NCBI GenBank assembly: GCA_013399855.1
Contig: VXAY01004752.1
Location: 358,184-422,183, forward strand
Source of the DNA: Oxyruncus cristatus
Taxonomy: Eukaryota > Chordata > Aves > Passeriformes > Cotingidae
Direction of reading: 5' to 3'
DNA: 64,000 nt
The translations under genes were made by a program, and so were the position numbers. Shown here in pieces: positions 1-12,039 of the stretch. Each line of letters opens with the position of its first letter. Positions within the stretch are counted from its first letter, which is position 1. The notes below the pieces were generated by a model. It ran no database searches. It was given only the letters and a program-made list of their open reading frames with translations, and was not told the origin of the DNA.

Positions 1-28
1 TTTTGTTTTTGTTTTTTTTTTTTTTTTT
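1..28. repeat. T-rich low-complexity tract
   Basis: The window opens in a run of T interrupted by single G bases. It could be the end of a retrotransposon tail lying outside the window or a simple T-rich tract; the edge prevents a decision. Confidence 0.8.
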
Positions 29-659
29 AAATGCCTGCTGCTCTCCAAATGCACCAAGGTGGGAACTTTAAGGTCTCCATCTATTTTCCAAACAGCCCTG
101 GTAACGCCTGCAGGGAGCAGAGAGCAGTGCTGTCTTACCAGGGCCCACAGAGACGCTTCATTAACCCAATTAAGCAGGTGGATGGAGAGGGTCTCTCTGA
201 TAATTTACACCTTACTAATGAAGTGTGTGACTCTTAATCTCCTCCAAACAAGATACACTCATGAAACACTGGTGCAAGGAAAGGGGAAATTAATTAGGTG
301 AAAAAACTATGAGATTATAGCAGAGGGATTCCAACGAGGCAACTGTAACATGGCTGGTGATTCATTTGTGCCTGTCTTAAATTAATGTCTGAGCTGTCAA
401 GTAAATAAGACCCAGCATTATTTTGGCTTAAAAGACATTCTCACCAGGCCTAGCACAAGGCACCTTATTTTGCTGCATGACACACCATTTTCCATGCCCC
501 AGCTGCCTGAATGACCCTGGGGTGAAACAAACCCCGCTCTGAGCAGAGTTTGGCCTTTTCCTAAAATGTCTAACAGAAGGAGCTACTTATTTTATGAAAA
601 TATCTTCAATGTCGTGATATTGTTGTGTCATAAATATCTGCCTGGCTGCCAAGCCCACA
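29..659. other. Unique non-coding stretch
   Basis: No recognisable gene or repeat. Frames are short and mutually overlapping without domain-like sequence. Composition is moderately AT-rich with several TTAATTA-like words, ordinary for bird intergenic DNA. Confidence 0.5.
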
Positions 660-823
660 TTTGGATTGTGGAGCTGTGGCTGCCCCGCTCCTGCAAGTGT
701 CCAAGGCCAGGTGGGATGGGGCTTGGAGCAGCCTGGTCTAGTGGAAGGTGTCCCTGCCCGTGAGGGTTGGACTAGATGAACTTTGAGGTCCCTTCCAACC
801 CAAACCATTCTGTGATTCTATGA
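660..823 (+). mobile_element. CR1 LINE 3' fragment
   Basis: This is a 5'-truncated CR1 non-LTR retrotransposon end. The sequence carries the typical blocks in order: a degraded 'gctgtggctgcccc', 'gggatggggcttggagcagc', 'ctggtctagtggaaggtgtc', 'ggtcccttccaacccaaacc', and the terminal TTCTGTGATTCTATGA. CR1 ends in an 8-bp ATTCTATG-type microsatellite instead of poly-A, and this copy ends that way. It covers only the end of ORF2 and the 3' UTR and cannot encode a working protein. Confidence 0.93.
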
Positions 824-3800
824 AATCGTGGTCAGCAGTGACCTTCAACAATCTTGAGCTGGCTGCTCAGCACGACATGACTTCTCCTCACCTCCGGTGG
901 CACTGGAAGACCCCTGCATGAGTTCCTGTCCTGTTAAGGTGCTGGTGGGTGATCTCCCCAAATTTGGGTGTGAACCTGACTCAGAAGATTCTCCGTTTTT
1001 GTACCCAAGAGCCCATTAGGAAGACGCTGTTCGTCTCGTGGTCATGTACGACCACTCTGCCTCCAGGGAACAGGGCCTTCAAAGTTCACAGAACGAAGAT
1101 GCTACCAAAATGCATTTTATCAGTTAAATTAAACTGCTGGCTGCTGAAAGATTCCCAGAGTAGCAGATCTGAGCAGATTTAACATTGGAAATTGTGTTTT
1201 GTCCTAAAAGGAACTCAGTGAATCCAAGGATTTCAAAGCTTTTGGCAAACACGAATTAAATCAGCAATTAATTAAGCGCTGTGGCACTCCTCATATATTA
1301 TGATCACTCGGCATTGCCAACTGCAAACATGCACAAACTGTGAGTCCAGCTCCCCAAAATTATGAGATTGGCTTAAAGAATCACGAGATTAAAACCCAAA
1401 ATTGTTGCGTTTTCTTTATCCTCCATCTGGCTCCTCAGCCTCTGGGGTAAACATGCATCGTGTTTTCAACTACAAGTGCGAACCACTTACTTAAAAACAT
1501 GAAAACTGAGATCCCGGCGCTTCTTCATGACTCCAGCAGCTCAGGCTTTCAGGAAAATGCTAAAAATCCTAAGACTCATTATAAAATCAGAAGAATTTGC
1601 AATACTGATCACTTGTAACTCAAATGTATTTGGCTCAGCAGCTATTTCTGAACGCAGGAATCCAAGAGCTGCTGGAGGAGGAATAACGCAGACGATCCTT
1701 CCCGATCAAAACCGCGGGAGAATTTAGGGGGATGAAACACAATGACAGAGGCAGGATGTCGTGCAGTCCTTTGCTGGAATTTAGCCAGGGCATGACAGAT
1801 GAACACATCAGTCCTCATGAAAACTCTTCTGGGATTGTTAATTATTACAAATAACCGTTCCTGTCTCTCTGGGAGGTGATTTCAGGCAGTACCACGGCAC
1901 CAGGCGCTGGCCCGGGGGCGACGGCTTCGTGCTGAACCACAGACGTGGATGCCACCCCCAGAAACCCCACTCTCCTCCAGCCCTGACAGACAGTTTGTGT
2001 CAGGAAAATCCTGTCTCAGGCTGATCCGACTTAGCTTGTGAGACAGGGCCATTTTGGTGGCAGGGCTGGCAGCCACCGCATTACTGTCTGGAGGAGAATT
2101 TACGCGGCAGTGGGGATGGCAAATTATCTGGAGGGAAAGTAGCTGCAGCAGGGCCATGGCTGGCCAAAACCAGGAAAACAGATTTCAAACTAATGTAAAC
2201 AGCTTGGGTTTATCACCGGTTTCGCAGGTTCAAAAATAAATATCGTCGTTTCCGTGGTTCGAAAGTTGGTTATTTTCCACTGACACTTCGAAAATGGAGT
2301 TTTCCGGCGACCTTGAAAAGCCACTTTAAATGTATTTTTCAGCCGTTTAAAAACCTGAGGTTAATAAAAGAGAATCAGGAAAAGAAAGGAACTTTCAATT
2401 CTTTAAGCGGGTCTATTTGTCAAGGAAGAGAAGATGAACTTGCAGCCACCTGAGCACCCAAGCACATGTATTTTAGAGAAGTAGCCCTAATGTCTTCGCT
2501 GCAGCAGGATCCTTGTGGGCATCAGGAAGCTGTTTCCTCCAAGGAGGAACATTATAGCAGTGCTTAGGATAGGCTCTGATCTTTGCACCTAAACCTATTT
2601 AAAGCAACATTAAGGGTTTTATACTGCTATGAAATTACCTTGGGCCAGTGAGAGCGCTCGCTGGCTGTGTGCTCCACGCTCCTCTGTGGAAATTGAAGCA
2701 CAAACAGGTTGAGCTGTGGACAAATTCATGCAGCGAGCACCAGCCAGGCTTATTTTAGCAAAAAAGATACAGCCTCCGACTAGGGAAGCTCAGTGGTGCA
2801 GGGAGTGGAGGTGATAAGGGCGAGGGCTGACCTTGTTTCTGTGGTTTTTCTCTAAGCATCTCTGCTAGATGGACCTTCAGGCCAACTCACCCGTGGTCAC
2901 TTGGGTCCTTCCATCCCTGAGGGTTCCACCCCAACCCCAGCCCAGAGAATCATCACTAGGAGGAGCTCCCAAACACTGTGGGCAGGAGAAGCAACGCAGG
3001 TGCAGAGTAATATTGGTTACTCTGTGAGCCATGGACCTCATGATGCTCCACTCCGCTTGGACCCATCTCCCTGCTTTCCAAGTAACGTTTGCCTATGAGA
3101 CGAAGCATTTCCAAGGGGTTTGCTAAATAGGTGTCTGTGGCTCAGTAGTTACTGTCAGCGCCCATAAACGTTGTGTTTCTCACTTTGGTAGTGCCAGTGC
3201 CCTGGTGACAGAGCCAAGCACCTTTCTTTCTCCAAAAGATGTACCAGCAGGTCATGTATAGGTTAGACATGGCAGCTCCCAGGAGCTGTTTTATCCTGTG
3301 TGCAAACCTGGTTATAAAGCTTATCAAGAAGAGAGGCTTGGTATCGCAGTCTAGTACTCATAATTAATCCTGGAGACAGCAAGGATTTAGGTTCATGGGG
3401 GCTGACTTCAAATTAAAAAGTCACTATTAGCATGTGAAACAGACACCATATGTTATGTATTAACACTGTAGATGTTGCAGAATGTTGTGTACTTTTTGTT
3501 TCAAGTAAGATGGCTGGAGATACATCCCTCTCAATAGGCAGTTTTTTGGTTACCCATGTTTCTCTTACCTAGTCTCCGTTAGGTTGGTGGAAAATGTCTT
3601 TACAGTGATGTCTATGCCTGGATCTATTTATATGCAAACATCCATATAGATGAGGTCCTTGTTCACACAGTCATTTATACCTGTACTTATAAAATTATAC
3701 TGATTTTATGTGTATTTTATACGCTATTATTACAGTTAAAACGCAATGCTGATAAGTACACACACCAATCAAAGAGAAAAGGCATGCACACATCAAAATA

Positions 3801-5465
3801 CAGGATAAATTTACACGTACAAATGACTCAAAATACGGAGGGAAACGCTGTCTAAGGAGATATTTGGCAGCATCCTGTAAAACCTCATTGAATGGGGAGT
3901 TAATACAACGTTCTCAGTGTCTCCAGTCATCTGAAATTTGAGTTTAAAGTTTTTGCACAATCACAGCCAACATAAAATGCAGCAGGAAATCGCCATTAGT
4001 CAAATGTGGCCGTCTAATCCCACTGCAAAATGGAGCTTTTTCACTTTTATCCCGCCACGGGTTAGTTTGTGATTTCGTATGTCAGATACATCAATTCTGC
4101 CAAGGAGAGAAGATGGGCAAGAACAAATTAAAAATATAGCCTCCTTTGCTTCGGGGGAAGCAGAAAGGGCAGGTCTTTGTAGAGAACAGTAATAATGATC
4201 TCATTTAAGAGACTTTCTGGGTTTGATTCTTTGCTGCCCTTCCTCATAGTTAATTACACCCTGGCAAATTGAGGGCCTAAGCAGCAAATCCAGATGAATA
4301 CGTATTCACTCTTTTCTGCTGGAATTGCATCGGGAGAGTGCAAGCAGGGAGAAACCAGCCCACGTCCTTGGATGCGGTCATGTCAGGGATGAGAAACCTG
4401 CCATTTCCATCTCTCCCTCTTCCTGTCCTCGTCTCATTTTGCTTCTCGATCTCTCCCACTTTCTAATTCTCTCCCTTCGTTTGTGCGACCACTGGGATAA
4501 ATACAGCAACAGCCCCTCTCTTCCCAGAGCCTCATGCTTGGGAGGATATTAGTGTGTGCCACACTCTGCTTGCTGATTTGTCTTAGGATAATTATTTCTA
4601 ATGGCTGTTGTTGTTTTTCCTGCAGAAACTGTAATGTAGCCCCTTTTGTATCATTGGCTGAAGCCTGTTGTTTCTGTAAGAAAAACAATAGGCCCTCAGA
4701 TTAGGTCTGCATATTATGGCTCTACTAGCACAGCAGGCTTTTGGTATTGGTACCAATCCTATCAATTCCTGGCATCCTTCCCCCTTTACTCCTGGTAATT
4801 AATCTTTTCATGAATGCTGTCACATTTAGAGCCATTTCATTAAGTTTCTGGTTCCCGCATTTATGTAACTCACCGCATCTCTCATCTGCTCCATCAGCTG
4901 GAGAGACGTGGAACGGGGAGATGCCGGGCGCTGGGGTCACTCTCCCCATCCTTCTTTCCTCTCTGTCCCACCACTGAAGCCACACGCTGATGGCAGACGA
5001 GCAGCCTCACGCTTCAGACAGCCTGAGAGGGGCAAAATTGAGCCGTCAAAAATTAGGGAAAGCCCCCTTGAATGAACTCTGAGGAACGTGACGCCCGTTT
5101 CCCACATGTGTCTGCGAACCCAGGGCCTGATAGGGAAGGGCTGATACGCCGTGTGCAATGTAAGACATATTTTTCATGTGAAACATCACAGGCTTCTTAA
5201 AGCAGGGACAGAATTTTAGGACAATCACTTCCTCCTGCCATGCACCGGTGCTCTTCCTTCCTCCCCCTCAACAAATATCTCCCATGAAATGCACCAGTTT
5301 CAAACCATTTCTATAGGGCAGGAGGTTTTCTGGGTTGGGGACCGATAAAAGAGGTTTAAAGCCACTTTTCCTGCTCTCCCTGCAGACTGGAAGGGAGTGG
5401 AAGGGAGCTGGGTCCGATGGCTGCAGTCAGCGTGTGGCTGCAGCGCGGGGTGAGAGACAAAAGCT
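824..5465. other. Unique, largely AT-rich non-coding sequence
   Basis: I see no supported gene in this stretch. It contains scattered TAATTA/ATTAAT words, an AT-rich part near 3400-3850, and a slightly GC-rich patch near 1890-2110. Open frames on both strands are below about 90 codons and do not resemble known domains. The 4560-4870 part is repeat-free and balanced, which is how conserved non-coding elements often look, but conservation cannot be judged from one sequence. Confidence 0.5.
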
Positions 5466-5580
5466 TGTATTCCCAGCCCTGCCTCGAGTGACCTTGTGCA
5501 ACCTCTTAATTACTGCAATTACTTGCCTCCTGAGATGACATTATTAGGCCGTGCTCGGTAATAAGGGCTGTGAAGTTCAC
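5466..5580 (+). mobile_element. Possible MIR SINE remnant
   Basis: The stretch resembles the central MIR core in order: a segment like 'attcccagccctgcc', then 'gtgaccttgtgcaacctctt', then a loosely matching tail. MIR elements are tRNA-derived SINEs mobilised by L2 LINEs early in amniote history, so a bird copy would be heavily diverged. The match is short, and an unrelated sequence is possible. Confidence 0.4.
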
Positions 5581-6025
5581 AGAATTATTCGTGCCGGTTG
5601 GTGGAGGAGCAGGGAGTAAAACACCCGGACATCTTGTGCCTTCCAAACCAGCCCGGGGTCAAAAGGGGTTGGCCGCTGGCTCTTCTCTGAAATTTGGAGT
5701 TGGTGGTGCCCACCAGTTTTAGGTTTGGAGATGGGATTTTTGCAGTGTGGGGTCCTCATCGCTTCACTGAGGGTGAGCCAAGAGCGATACTGAGATGTGG
5801 CTGCACCTAAATGTGTTCTACCAGGGACAGAAAACAGCAATTGTCCCCCTTCAGTGCTGCCCATCTGCCAAACCCTGGGTTTCTCCCCCAAATCAAACTC
5901 CTAAATGATAAAATACCCACTATAAAATATGAAAGGGTTAAACCCGAAAGCTGCTGAAGCCAATTTTTAGCATTAGCGTCACTAATTCAAAACTCCAAAA
6001 GGCTGGGGCATTTTGCTGTCCTTGG

Positions 6026-6064
6026 GAAAAAAAAAAAAAAAAGAAAGAAAGAAATAAAAAACAC
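6026..6064. repeat. A-rich / GAAA simple repeat
   Basis: A run of about 17 A is followed by GAAAGAAAGAAA and more A-rich sequence. No retrotransposon body adjoins it on the left, so it reads as simple sequence. Confidence 0.85.
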
Positions 6065-7255
6065 TACTAAAAACCCAAAAACAAACAACTAGAAGCAGAA
6101 AGAGCTGCAGAATTCACCCTAAGGCAGAGAATAAACATCGAGGATCTCAAGTGAAGTATTTGGTTATTGAGAAGCAACAGCAGCTGAAAACAGGAGACTA
6201 AATGGAAAGAAATTAAACAGCTTTAAGTGCAATCACTGGTACCTCCAATGACAGCTGTGGCTGCCTTTGCCTGTGGCTGAGGCTGCTGGGATGGAGCAGC
6301 AGCCCTCCTGCCTTGGTGTTTGCGCCATGTGTGAAAATGTGGCTGTCACTGAACACCTTCTGCTGCTATTGTGGTCAGTGTTGACCTGGAGGTCCTGCAT
6401 TTGGCTGGAACGACACACAAGGATGCCAACCCTCCTCACCAGCAGCTGTAATCCAAGCCCTGATTCCCCGCTCCAGGAGGAGGGGATGTGTCCTCCAGCC
6501 CTGGCTGATCTGCCGAGGGCAAGGGGGGTTGTTTTCGCCGCCGTGGCCCTGCCTGGCTGCATCCCTGCCAGGGAACAACGGGATCCCCTGCTCAGGTCCC
6601 CCTACCCAGCACCGCTGCAGAATCAGCAACCGGCGCCGAATGGCCTGTTCAGGGAAAGGGTGGAGGGCAGGGAGGGTCCAAAGTAGAGGAGAAGGATGCA
6701 ACTGGCTTATCTCCATGGGCAGGGTTGTCAATCTACCCTCTGTAGCAGGTTCGGATGCGGAGGGGCCATGCAAAAACTCATGTCCGTGAGTTTTGGGTGG
6801 AAGGAAGTGCCGTGCCAAGCCAGGCAAACAGGAGGGGGAAAGCACAGGACACTTGCTGAGGGCTGCAGGGAGTGAGTTTCAGTACCCTCCAGTCCCTTGT
6901 GAATAATTCAGCTGCTCCGTGTGTGCATCCGGTGGAGCTCCGGAGTCAGAGGGAGCAGCCCTGCCCTCCCTCCAACATCTGCCTGGCAATTGCATTATGC
7001 TACATCCTTGATTTTTTTTCTGTTTGGGCTTTTGTTTTTCTCTTTTTTTTTTTCGGTCCACCAACACCTCTATAATAGAGGAGGCAAAATATTTTCATTA
7101 TCCTCTCCCCAGAACGTAGAAATCTTCAAAGAGGAGGTAGGAGGGAGGTTAGATCCTCCAGCCTCATTTCCCTACCGCTGCCATTCCTTGGCTGTTCATC
7201 ACAAAATGAGTCCACACGCCCAGTGCATCGTGGCACTGAGCCCATAGTATGTTTT

Positions 7256-7285
7256 GCCTTTTCTTTTCTTTTCTTTTTTTTTCCC
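7256..7285. repeat. (CTTTT)n / T-rich simple repeat
   Basis: The pyrimidine tract is built of CTTTT units ending in a longer T run and CCCCTCCCCC. Confidence 0.85.
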
Positions 7286-8482
7286 CTCCCCCTAAAATTA
7301 TTTCACGTTGCAAACCTGGCGATTATTTCATGCTGTTTAAACTATATTTGTAGCCTTTGATCATACGTAAGTAGACTGAAGTAAACTGCTGATAGTGAAG
7401 ATATTGTTCCCGGTGTTTCTCCCCTCGCTTTGTTCATTACATTATGCCTATAAGCTCACATGAAATGTTCATTGTGGCAATGCACCTTTGTTATTAATTC
7501 TTGTGGTGCCACATGTTTTTGTGAAGCACAGCTCATTCACAAATGGAATTGTTCGGGAATCCGTGCCAGCGTTTAGGGGTGTATTTCACACAGGACCCAG
7601 ACGCAGACAACACACAATTACATGCCCCCCAAACACACACTTATCCCCCACAAACAGAGGGACCAAACCACCACGTCCTATTTGTGTTCTGGGGAATACT
7701 TACAATCCAGCTTCCAGGGCACATTCTCAAACTAAAATCTTGTTGACTACGGACATATTTTGCTGCTTTGAGACCTGGCCCAACAGCAGAGAGGCACAAT
7801 GCCAGCCAGGAATATCCCACCCACAATTTCAAGGCAAGACATGTACAACAGCCCAGGACATCCCACATGACCATTATTCCCACGGAACCATTATTTACAA
7901 GGAGACAAAGGAGTTAAATGGACACCTCCATAACGCAGCAAAGAGGTGGGAAGTGATTCATTGTACTTGAAGCCCTACCTGGCTCCTGCTTGCTCCATTT
8001 TTAACCCCGAGCCTGAGGACAAGGCCATGCCAGAGGGTCGGGCTCCTTTTCAAAGGGAACAGGTACCAAACCCCACCGACTGCCCTCGTTTAGTGGGAGA
8101 CAGATGTCTCATTCCCAGGTTGCTCTGCAAATCACAGCGAGTCCCTCCATCAAGTAATTAAAAAACTGCCCATGTGCAGGACATGGATAAGCTTCTCACC
8201 AGCCTTGACTCTGTTCCACGCCTGTATGTCTGTTGTGTGCAGTGTATAAAGGTGTGATTTGTGCATGATTCCTCTGTTACTCCTATATATGTTCAGCCTA
8301 CTTTTATTTTCCTTTATAATCTATATTATTCTAATTATTGGGAAAGGGGAGGGGGGAATACTTTTTTTTTTTTCCTGAACAGCTGCAATTTTTCCCCTCC
8401 AGCTCAAGTCCAGTTGTGCAGGGCAGGGGAAATAGGAGGGCGGGTGTGATGTGTGATGACAAGAAGCTTCTGAGCTACATCC

Positions 8483-8533
8483 ATAGAATCATAGAACCAT
8501 AAAATATTCCAAACTGGAAGGGACCCACAGGAG
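8483..8533 (-). mobile_element. CR1 3'-terminal stub
   Basis: On the minus strand this is the extreme 3' end of CR1. The plus strand reads 'atagaatcatagaaccat' and then 'aactggaagggacccacagg', the reverse complement of the conserved tail. Only about 50 bp remain, so the insertion was very strongly 5'-truncated. A second CR1 piece in the opposite orientation ends 430 bp downstream. Confidence 0.85.
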
Positions 8534-8794
8534 CTCTGTAAGAAGACAAGATAAGAAAGTGAAGCTGTGGGAGCACCTGAAATGGTGAAAGAGGAGCAAA
8601 GTGAGGCAAGTGAAGATGTCCCATCCTGCCTGCAACCTGTAGGCAGTCAGCATGGGAAGTCCATGGATCTGCACCACAGGGCTGACTGTAGCACCTCCAG
8701 CCCTGACAGCTCCGTTCTTTCAGCTCCATTTAAAGGATCTGCACAGACCAGGTGCAGGACTGGACACTCCAAGGGTTTTGGTGCTGGAAATATT

Positions 8795-8960
8795 GCCCAG
8801 AAATGTTGTGACTGTCCCTTCCATTGCTGGAAGTGCTCAAGGGCGGGTCGGATGGGGCTTGGAGAAACCTGGTCTGGTAGAAGGTGTCCCTGCCCATGGC
8901 AGGGGTTTGGAACTAGACAGTCCTTAAGGTCCCTTCCAACACAAACCACTCTGTGATGAT
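8795..8960 (+). mobile_element. CR1 LINE 3' fragment
   Basis: Sense-orientation CR1 end: diverged 'cccagaaatgttgtgactgt', 'gctggaagtgctcaaggg', 'cggatggggcttggagaaac', 'aaggtgtccctgcccatggc', 'aaggtcccttccaacacaaa', and a TCTGTGATGAT end. About 165 bp of ORF2 end plus 3' UTR remain. The terminal octamer array is degraded. Confidence 0.92.
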
Positions 8961-10525
8961 TTCACAATGATGGTTTCCCTTCACCTGCCTCCTCCTCAGG
9001 TGAGATGGGCACATGCTGCTGCAGATGTTCCCAACAGCTGCTTCTTTGCCGCTTGCAGAGGGGCTTTTCCACCCCCTAAATTGCTTCATTTTGATGTGGG
9101 GGGCAACCAATACTCTGTGATGGGTTCCACTAGCCCAGTTTGCACCCCACAAGTTTCACTTTAAAGCCCCGAACTCTTCCTTGGAAGGCATCTTCTCTTT
9201 CTAGTCTTGGTAAATACAGTGTCCAATTGCAAAATGTTGATATTTTGCAGCATGGAAAAGGCTTTTTTCCCCCCTGAGTTTTATTATGTACAATTGATTA
9301 TACACCATTTTTCTCTCCTTCTGAAACCTGCACAATTGGACTCGTGTTGCCAGGAGAACCTGCTGTTACCCAGCCCCAGGGAGAAGAAACAGAGAACAGG
9401 AGGAAAGACACGTTTTAAAGCTCTTAAAAGTTTCAAAAAACCGTTTCTCTCTAAAGCATCTCACAGCTCTGTGCACCAGGGGCCTCGTGGTTGTCACGCA
9501 GTAACGGGGCCACCACAGCAGTCTGAGAGTGCTTCTGTGTGAGCATTTCCAGGCAGGGAGGAGCTCACTGCCATCCCTCTCCCAGGCCACTCCTTGCTTC
9601 CACAGTCAGGGTACCAGTGTCTTTTTGCACCTCACAGCCTGCCAAGTCCAGCGACACGACGTTCCCCAGCAGATCAAAAACAACTGGGGAGCAAAGGAAA
9701 CTCAAGAATGGAACGGGTTTGCTGAGTGCAGGGCTTGACTCCCGGTCTGGAGGCTGTGGAAGAACAGAGCATGGACACCAGCAGAGACATGGCAGAAGGG
9801 AGCAAATCAAGGTGTCATTTTTAGCCACAGGGGTTTGCTGATTGAGTCACCCTTCACCAGCAGATTGGATTGGCTGAACAGTGCCCCGTGGAGCTGCGAG
9901 TCTGGGATCAGGGAGCAGAGTAGCCAAGCAGTGATGATCACACTGGGATTCACTGATCCAGTACTGCTGATGTGTGTCCATCCTCCAGGTCCTGAGCTGG
10001 CCTGGGCAGCACGAGCTCTGGGCTCTCTGCACCTCAGTCCACCTGTAGATGGAGCATGGAAGAGCAGGAACACGTAGGAGATGCAACGTTTATTAATCAC
10101 TAGGATGAGCACGGAAGGAGCATGTGGGATATTTCTCGGGTTTCCAGAATTTCAGCACAGGTCTAAGGCCTTTTTCCTGGAGGTGGAGGCCACGTGGATG
10201 CCCTTGCTGAGCCCTCCCCAACTGCCACAAGCACAGAGGAGTAGCTGGGATGAACACTGCCCCTGGCTCTGCACAGGTGACATGTAACACACAGCGTGTA
10301 CACACGTTAAGTGACAACCTGAAGCTCCTCTACTCCCAGCTGGGCTGAGCTTGAGCCACCTCACCATATGGCTCCCCTCTGCATCCTGCTGACAGAGCTG
10401 TCAGGTGAATCATCCTCAGGGAGCATCAGGTGAGCTGAGTTTAGCTGCAGAGCATCACAGCTGGTGGGAATGGCCTGAGCCTCCAAATGCTTCGGGGAGG
10501 AAAGGGGAAGATGCTAAAAATATTT
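8961..10525. other. Unique non-coding sequence
   Basis: No supported gene. Several frames of 70-110 codons overlap on both strands, but none resembles a known domain or shows a consistent exon signature. Confidence 0.45.
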
Positions 10526-10621
10526 CAGAATGGTTTGGGTTGGAGGGGACCTTTAAAGGTCATCCAGTCGAACCCCCTGTAATAAGCAGGGATGTCTTCA
10601 ACTAAAAAACCCCTCAGCCTT
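10526..10621 (-). mobile_element. CR1 LINE 3' fragment
   Basis: The plus strand reads 'cagaatggtttgggttggag', then 'gggacctttaaaggtcatcc', then 'agcagggatgtcttcaac' and a CCCCTCAGCCT segment. This is the reverse complement of the CR1 3' UTR in a variant with 'caatgagcagggacatcttc'-like sequence. It is a short, 5'-truncated, diverged copy. Confidence 0.85.
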
Positions 10622-11223
10622 CCTCTCACTGACCTTATTAACATAAAAATAAGGGTATGTAGAACAGGAACTATCCTTTTTAGTACAGGATTTCGAAGAC
10701 TGGGTCAATATTTGATGGCTACTTCACATATGTGAAAAATAGAGCACAACACAGAGACAGTTTCTAAGACCTAAACTGGCCTTCCTACCTGTGAGGGCTT
10801 ATAGGGCCAGAAGACCCCAAACTACCCTCTAATCACAATTATTATATATAAATACATATGCACACACACTGTCCTTCCTGGCTGTGAAAATTTCTGTGCC
10901 TAGGAACCTCCAGATCATCCTTTGGTCATGATCAAATACACACACACAAAAAAATAAGTAAATAAATTAAGAATATTTGCTAAAGGGAAGAAAAAAAAAC
11001 ACAACAAGATTTCCTCCATTCTCTTTTCCAGACTATTACAGCTGATAAATCATTATGATTTCCTGCGTTATTGCACAGATCAGCCTGACAACACCCTTTA
11101 CCCATCACAGTCTCGCTGCCCAAGAGTGTAAAATACACTTTATGTGACTGAGCTGTTTTTTAGTGACTGAGCAATGCTCAGGGATTGGGAAGGAGCAGCA
11201 AATGCATGCTGCTGGTAGAGAGA
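10622..11223. other. Unique AT-rich non-coding sequence
   Basis: No gene or recognised repeat. It includes small TATATA and CACACA words and an AAATAAATTAAG patch near 10950-10975. Confidence 0.5.
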
Positions 11224-11362
11224 GTAGCCTTCAGAAAAGGATTTCAGGGTCGAATCCTGTCTCTGTTTACCCTGTGTAAATCAGGTGTAACTCCACTAAA
11301 GCTAATAGAGGTAGTCTGGTGTCAAGCCCACGCGGATAAAAGGATCAGGCCCTCTAAGCTTT
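11224..11362. repeat. Ancient interspersed repeat ('gtaactccact' type)
   Basis: The stretch contains 'tcgaatcctgtctctg', 'gtaaatcaggtgtaactcca', 'ctaaagctaatagagg' and 'aggatcaggccctcta'. This is the pattern of an old repeat common in turtles, crocodiles and birds, with a core like 'aactccactgaagtcaatgg' and an 'atcaggccc' end. A second, shorter match lies near 37.5 kb. I cannot name the family with confidence. Confidence 0.5.
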
Positions 11363-12039
11363 AAAGTTATGAGTCTTTTCAAACTGCAGATCTACTGTCA
11401 ACATTTCAGTGATTACTTCTCTTTTTTTCCCAACACACAAACATAAAATAGTAACAAGATTATCAGATTAAAGAGCCAAAGAACAGCCAGTTTATTATAC
11501 TCCTGCATCTAAAACACTCAAATCTTATAGGTTTCCTTCCCACTCCACGTCTTGAGGGGGGAGATCAGGATGTTTGTCTTTATTTGCTTTTAATATTTTT
11601 TTTTTAGTGGCAGCCTAAGCTATGTAGGGGAATAAACAAGCCGTAATATTATGCACGGTGCAGTCAGCAAGAAAAAAACACTCCCAGAACCCCAAACCAA
11701 CCCTTCTGAATGTTTCAACTTTAAAAAAAAAAAAAAAAAAATCTTTGCTTTCTTTCTGTCAGTCCCCATGAAGATGAAATGAGAGGACAAACAGAATGAA
11801 AAGGACAGAACTGTTTAAAGCTAAAAACGTGCAAATGCTGCATTCCTTCTGGGAGAGGGGGGAAAAAAAAACCCCCACAACCCACCACCTCTGCATCGGT
11901 ATAAATTATTTAAATCAGAGATGGTTCGCGTTAAGGGTCTCGAACAGATTGCATAACTGTTGCACAACTAATGTGTACAAGTGTGTCACTAATTTAATTT
12001 TAATTTTACTGTATGAGTTTGTATAAGATCCCCCAGCTG
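11363..12039. other. Unique AT-rich non-coding sequence
   Basis: No supported gene. It includes poly-A/poly-T runs near 11600 and 11723-11740. Confidence 0.5.

Larger units (their letters stand above)
5581..8482. other. Unique non-coding sequence
   Basis: No supported gene. The segment 6240-6850 has several overlapping frames above 100 codons on both strands, as expected in GC-richer non-coding DNA; none carries a recognisable domain. Simple tracts inside it are listed separately. The 7290-7500 part is AT-rich and repeat-free. Confidence 0.5.
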
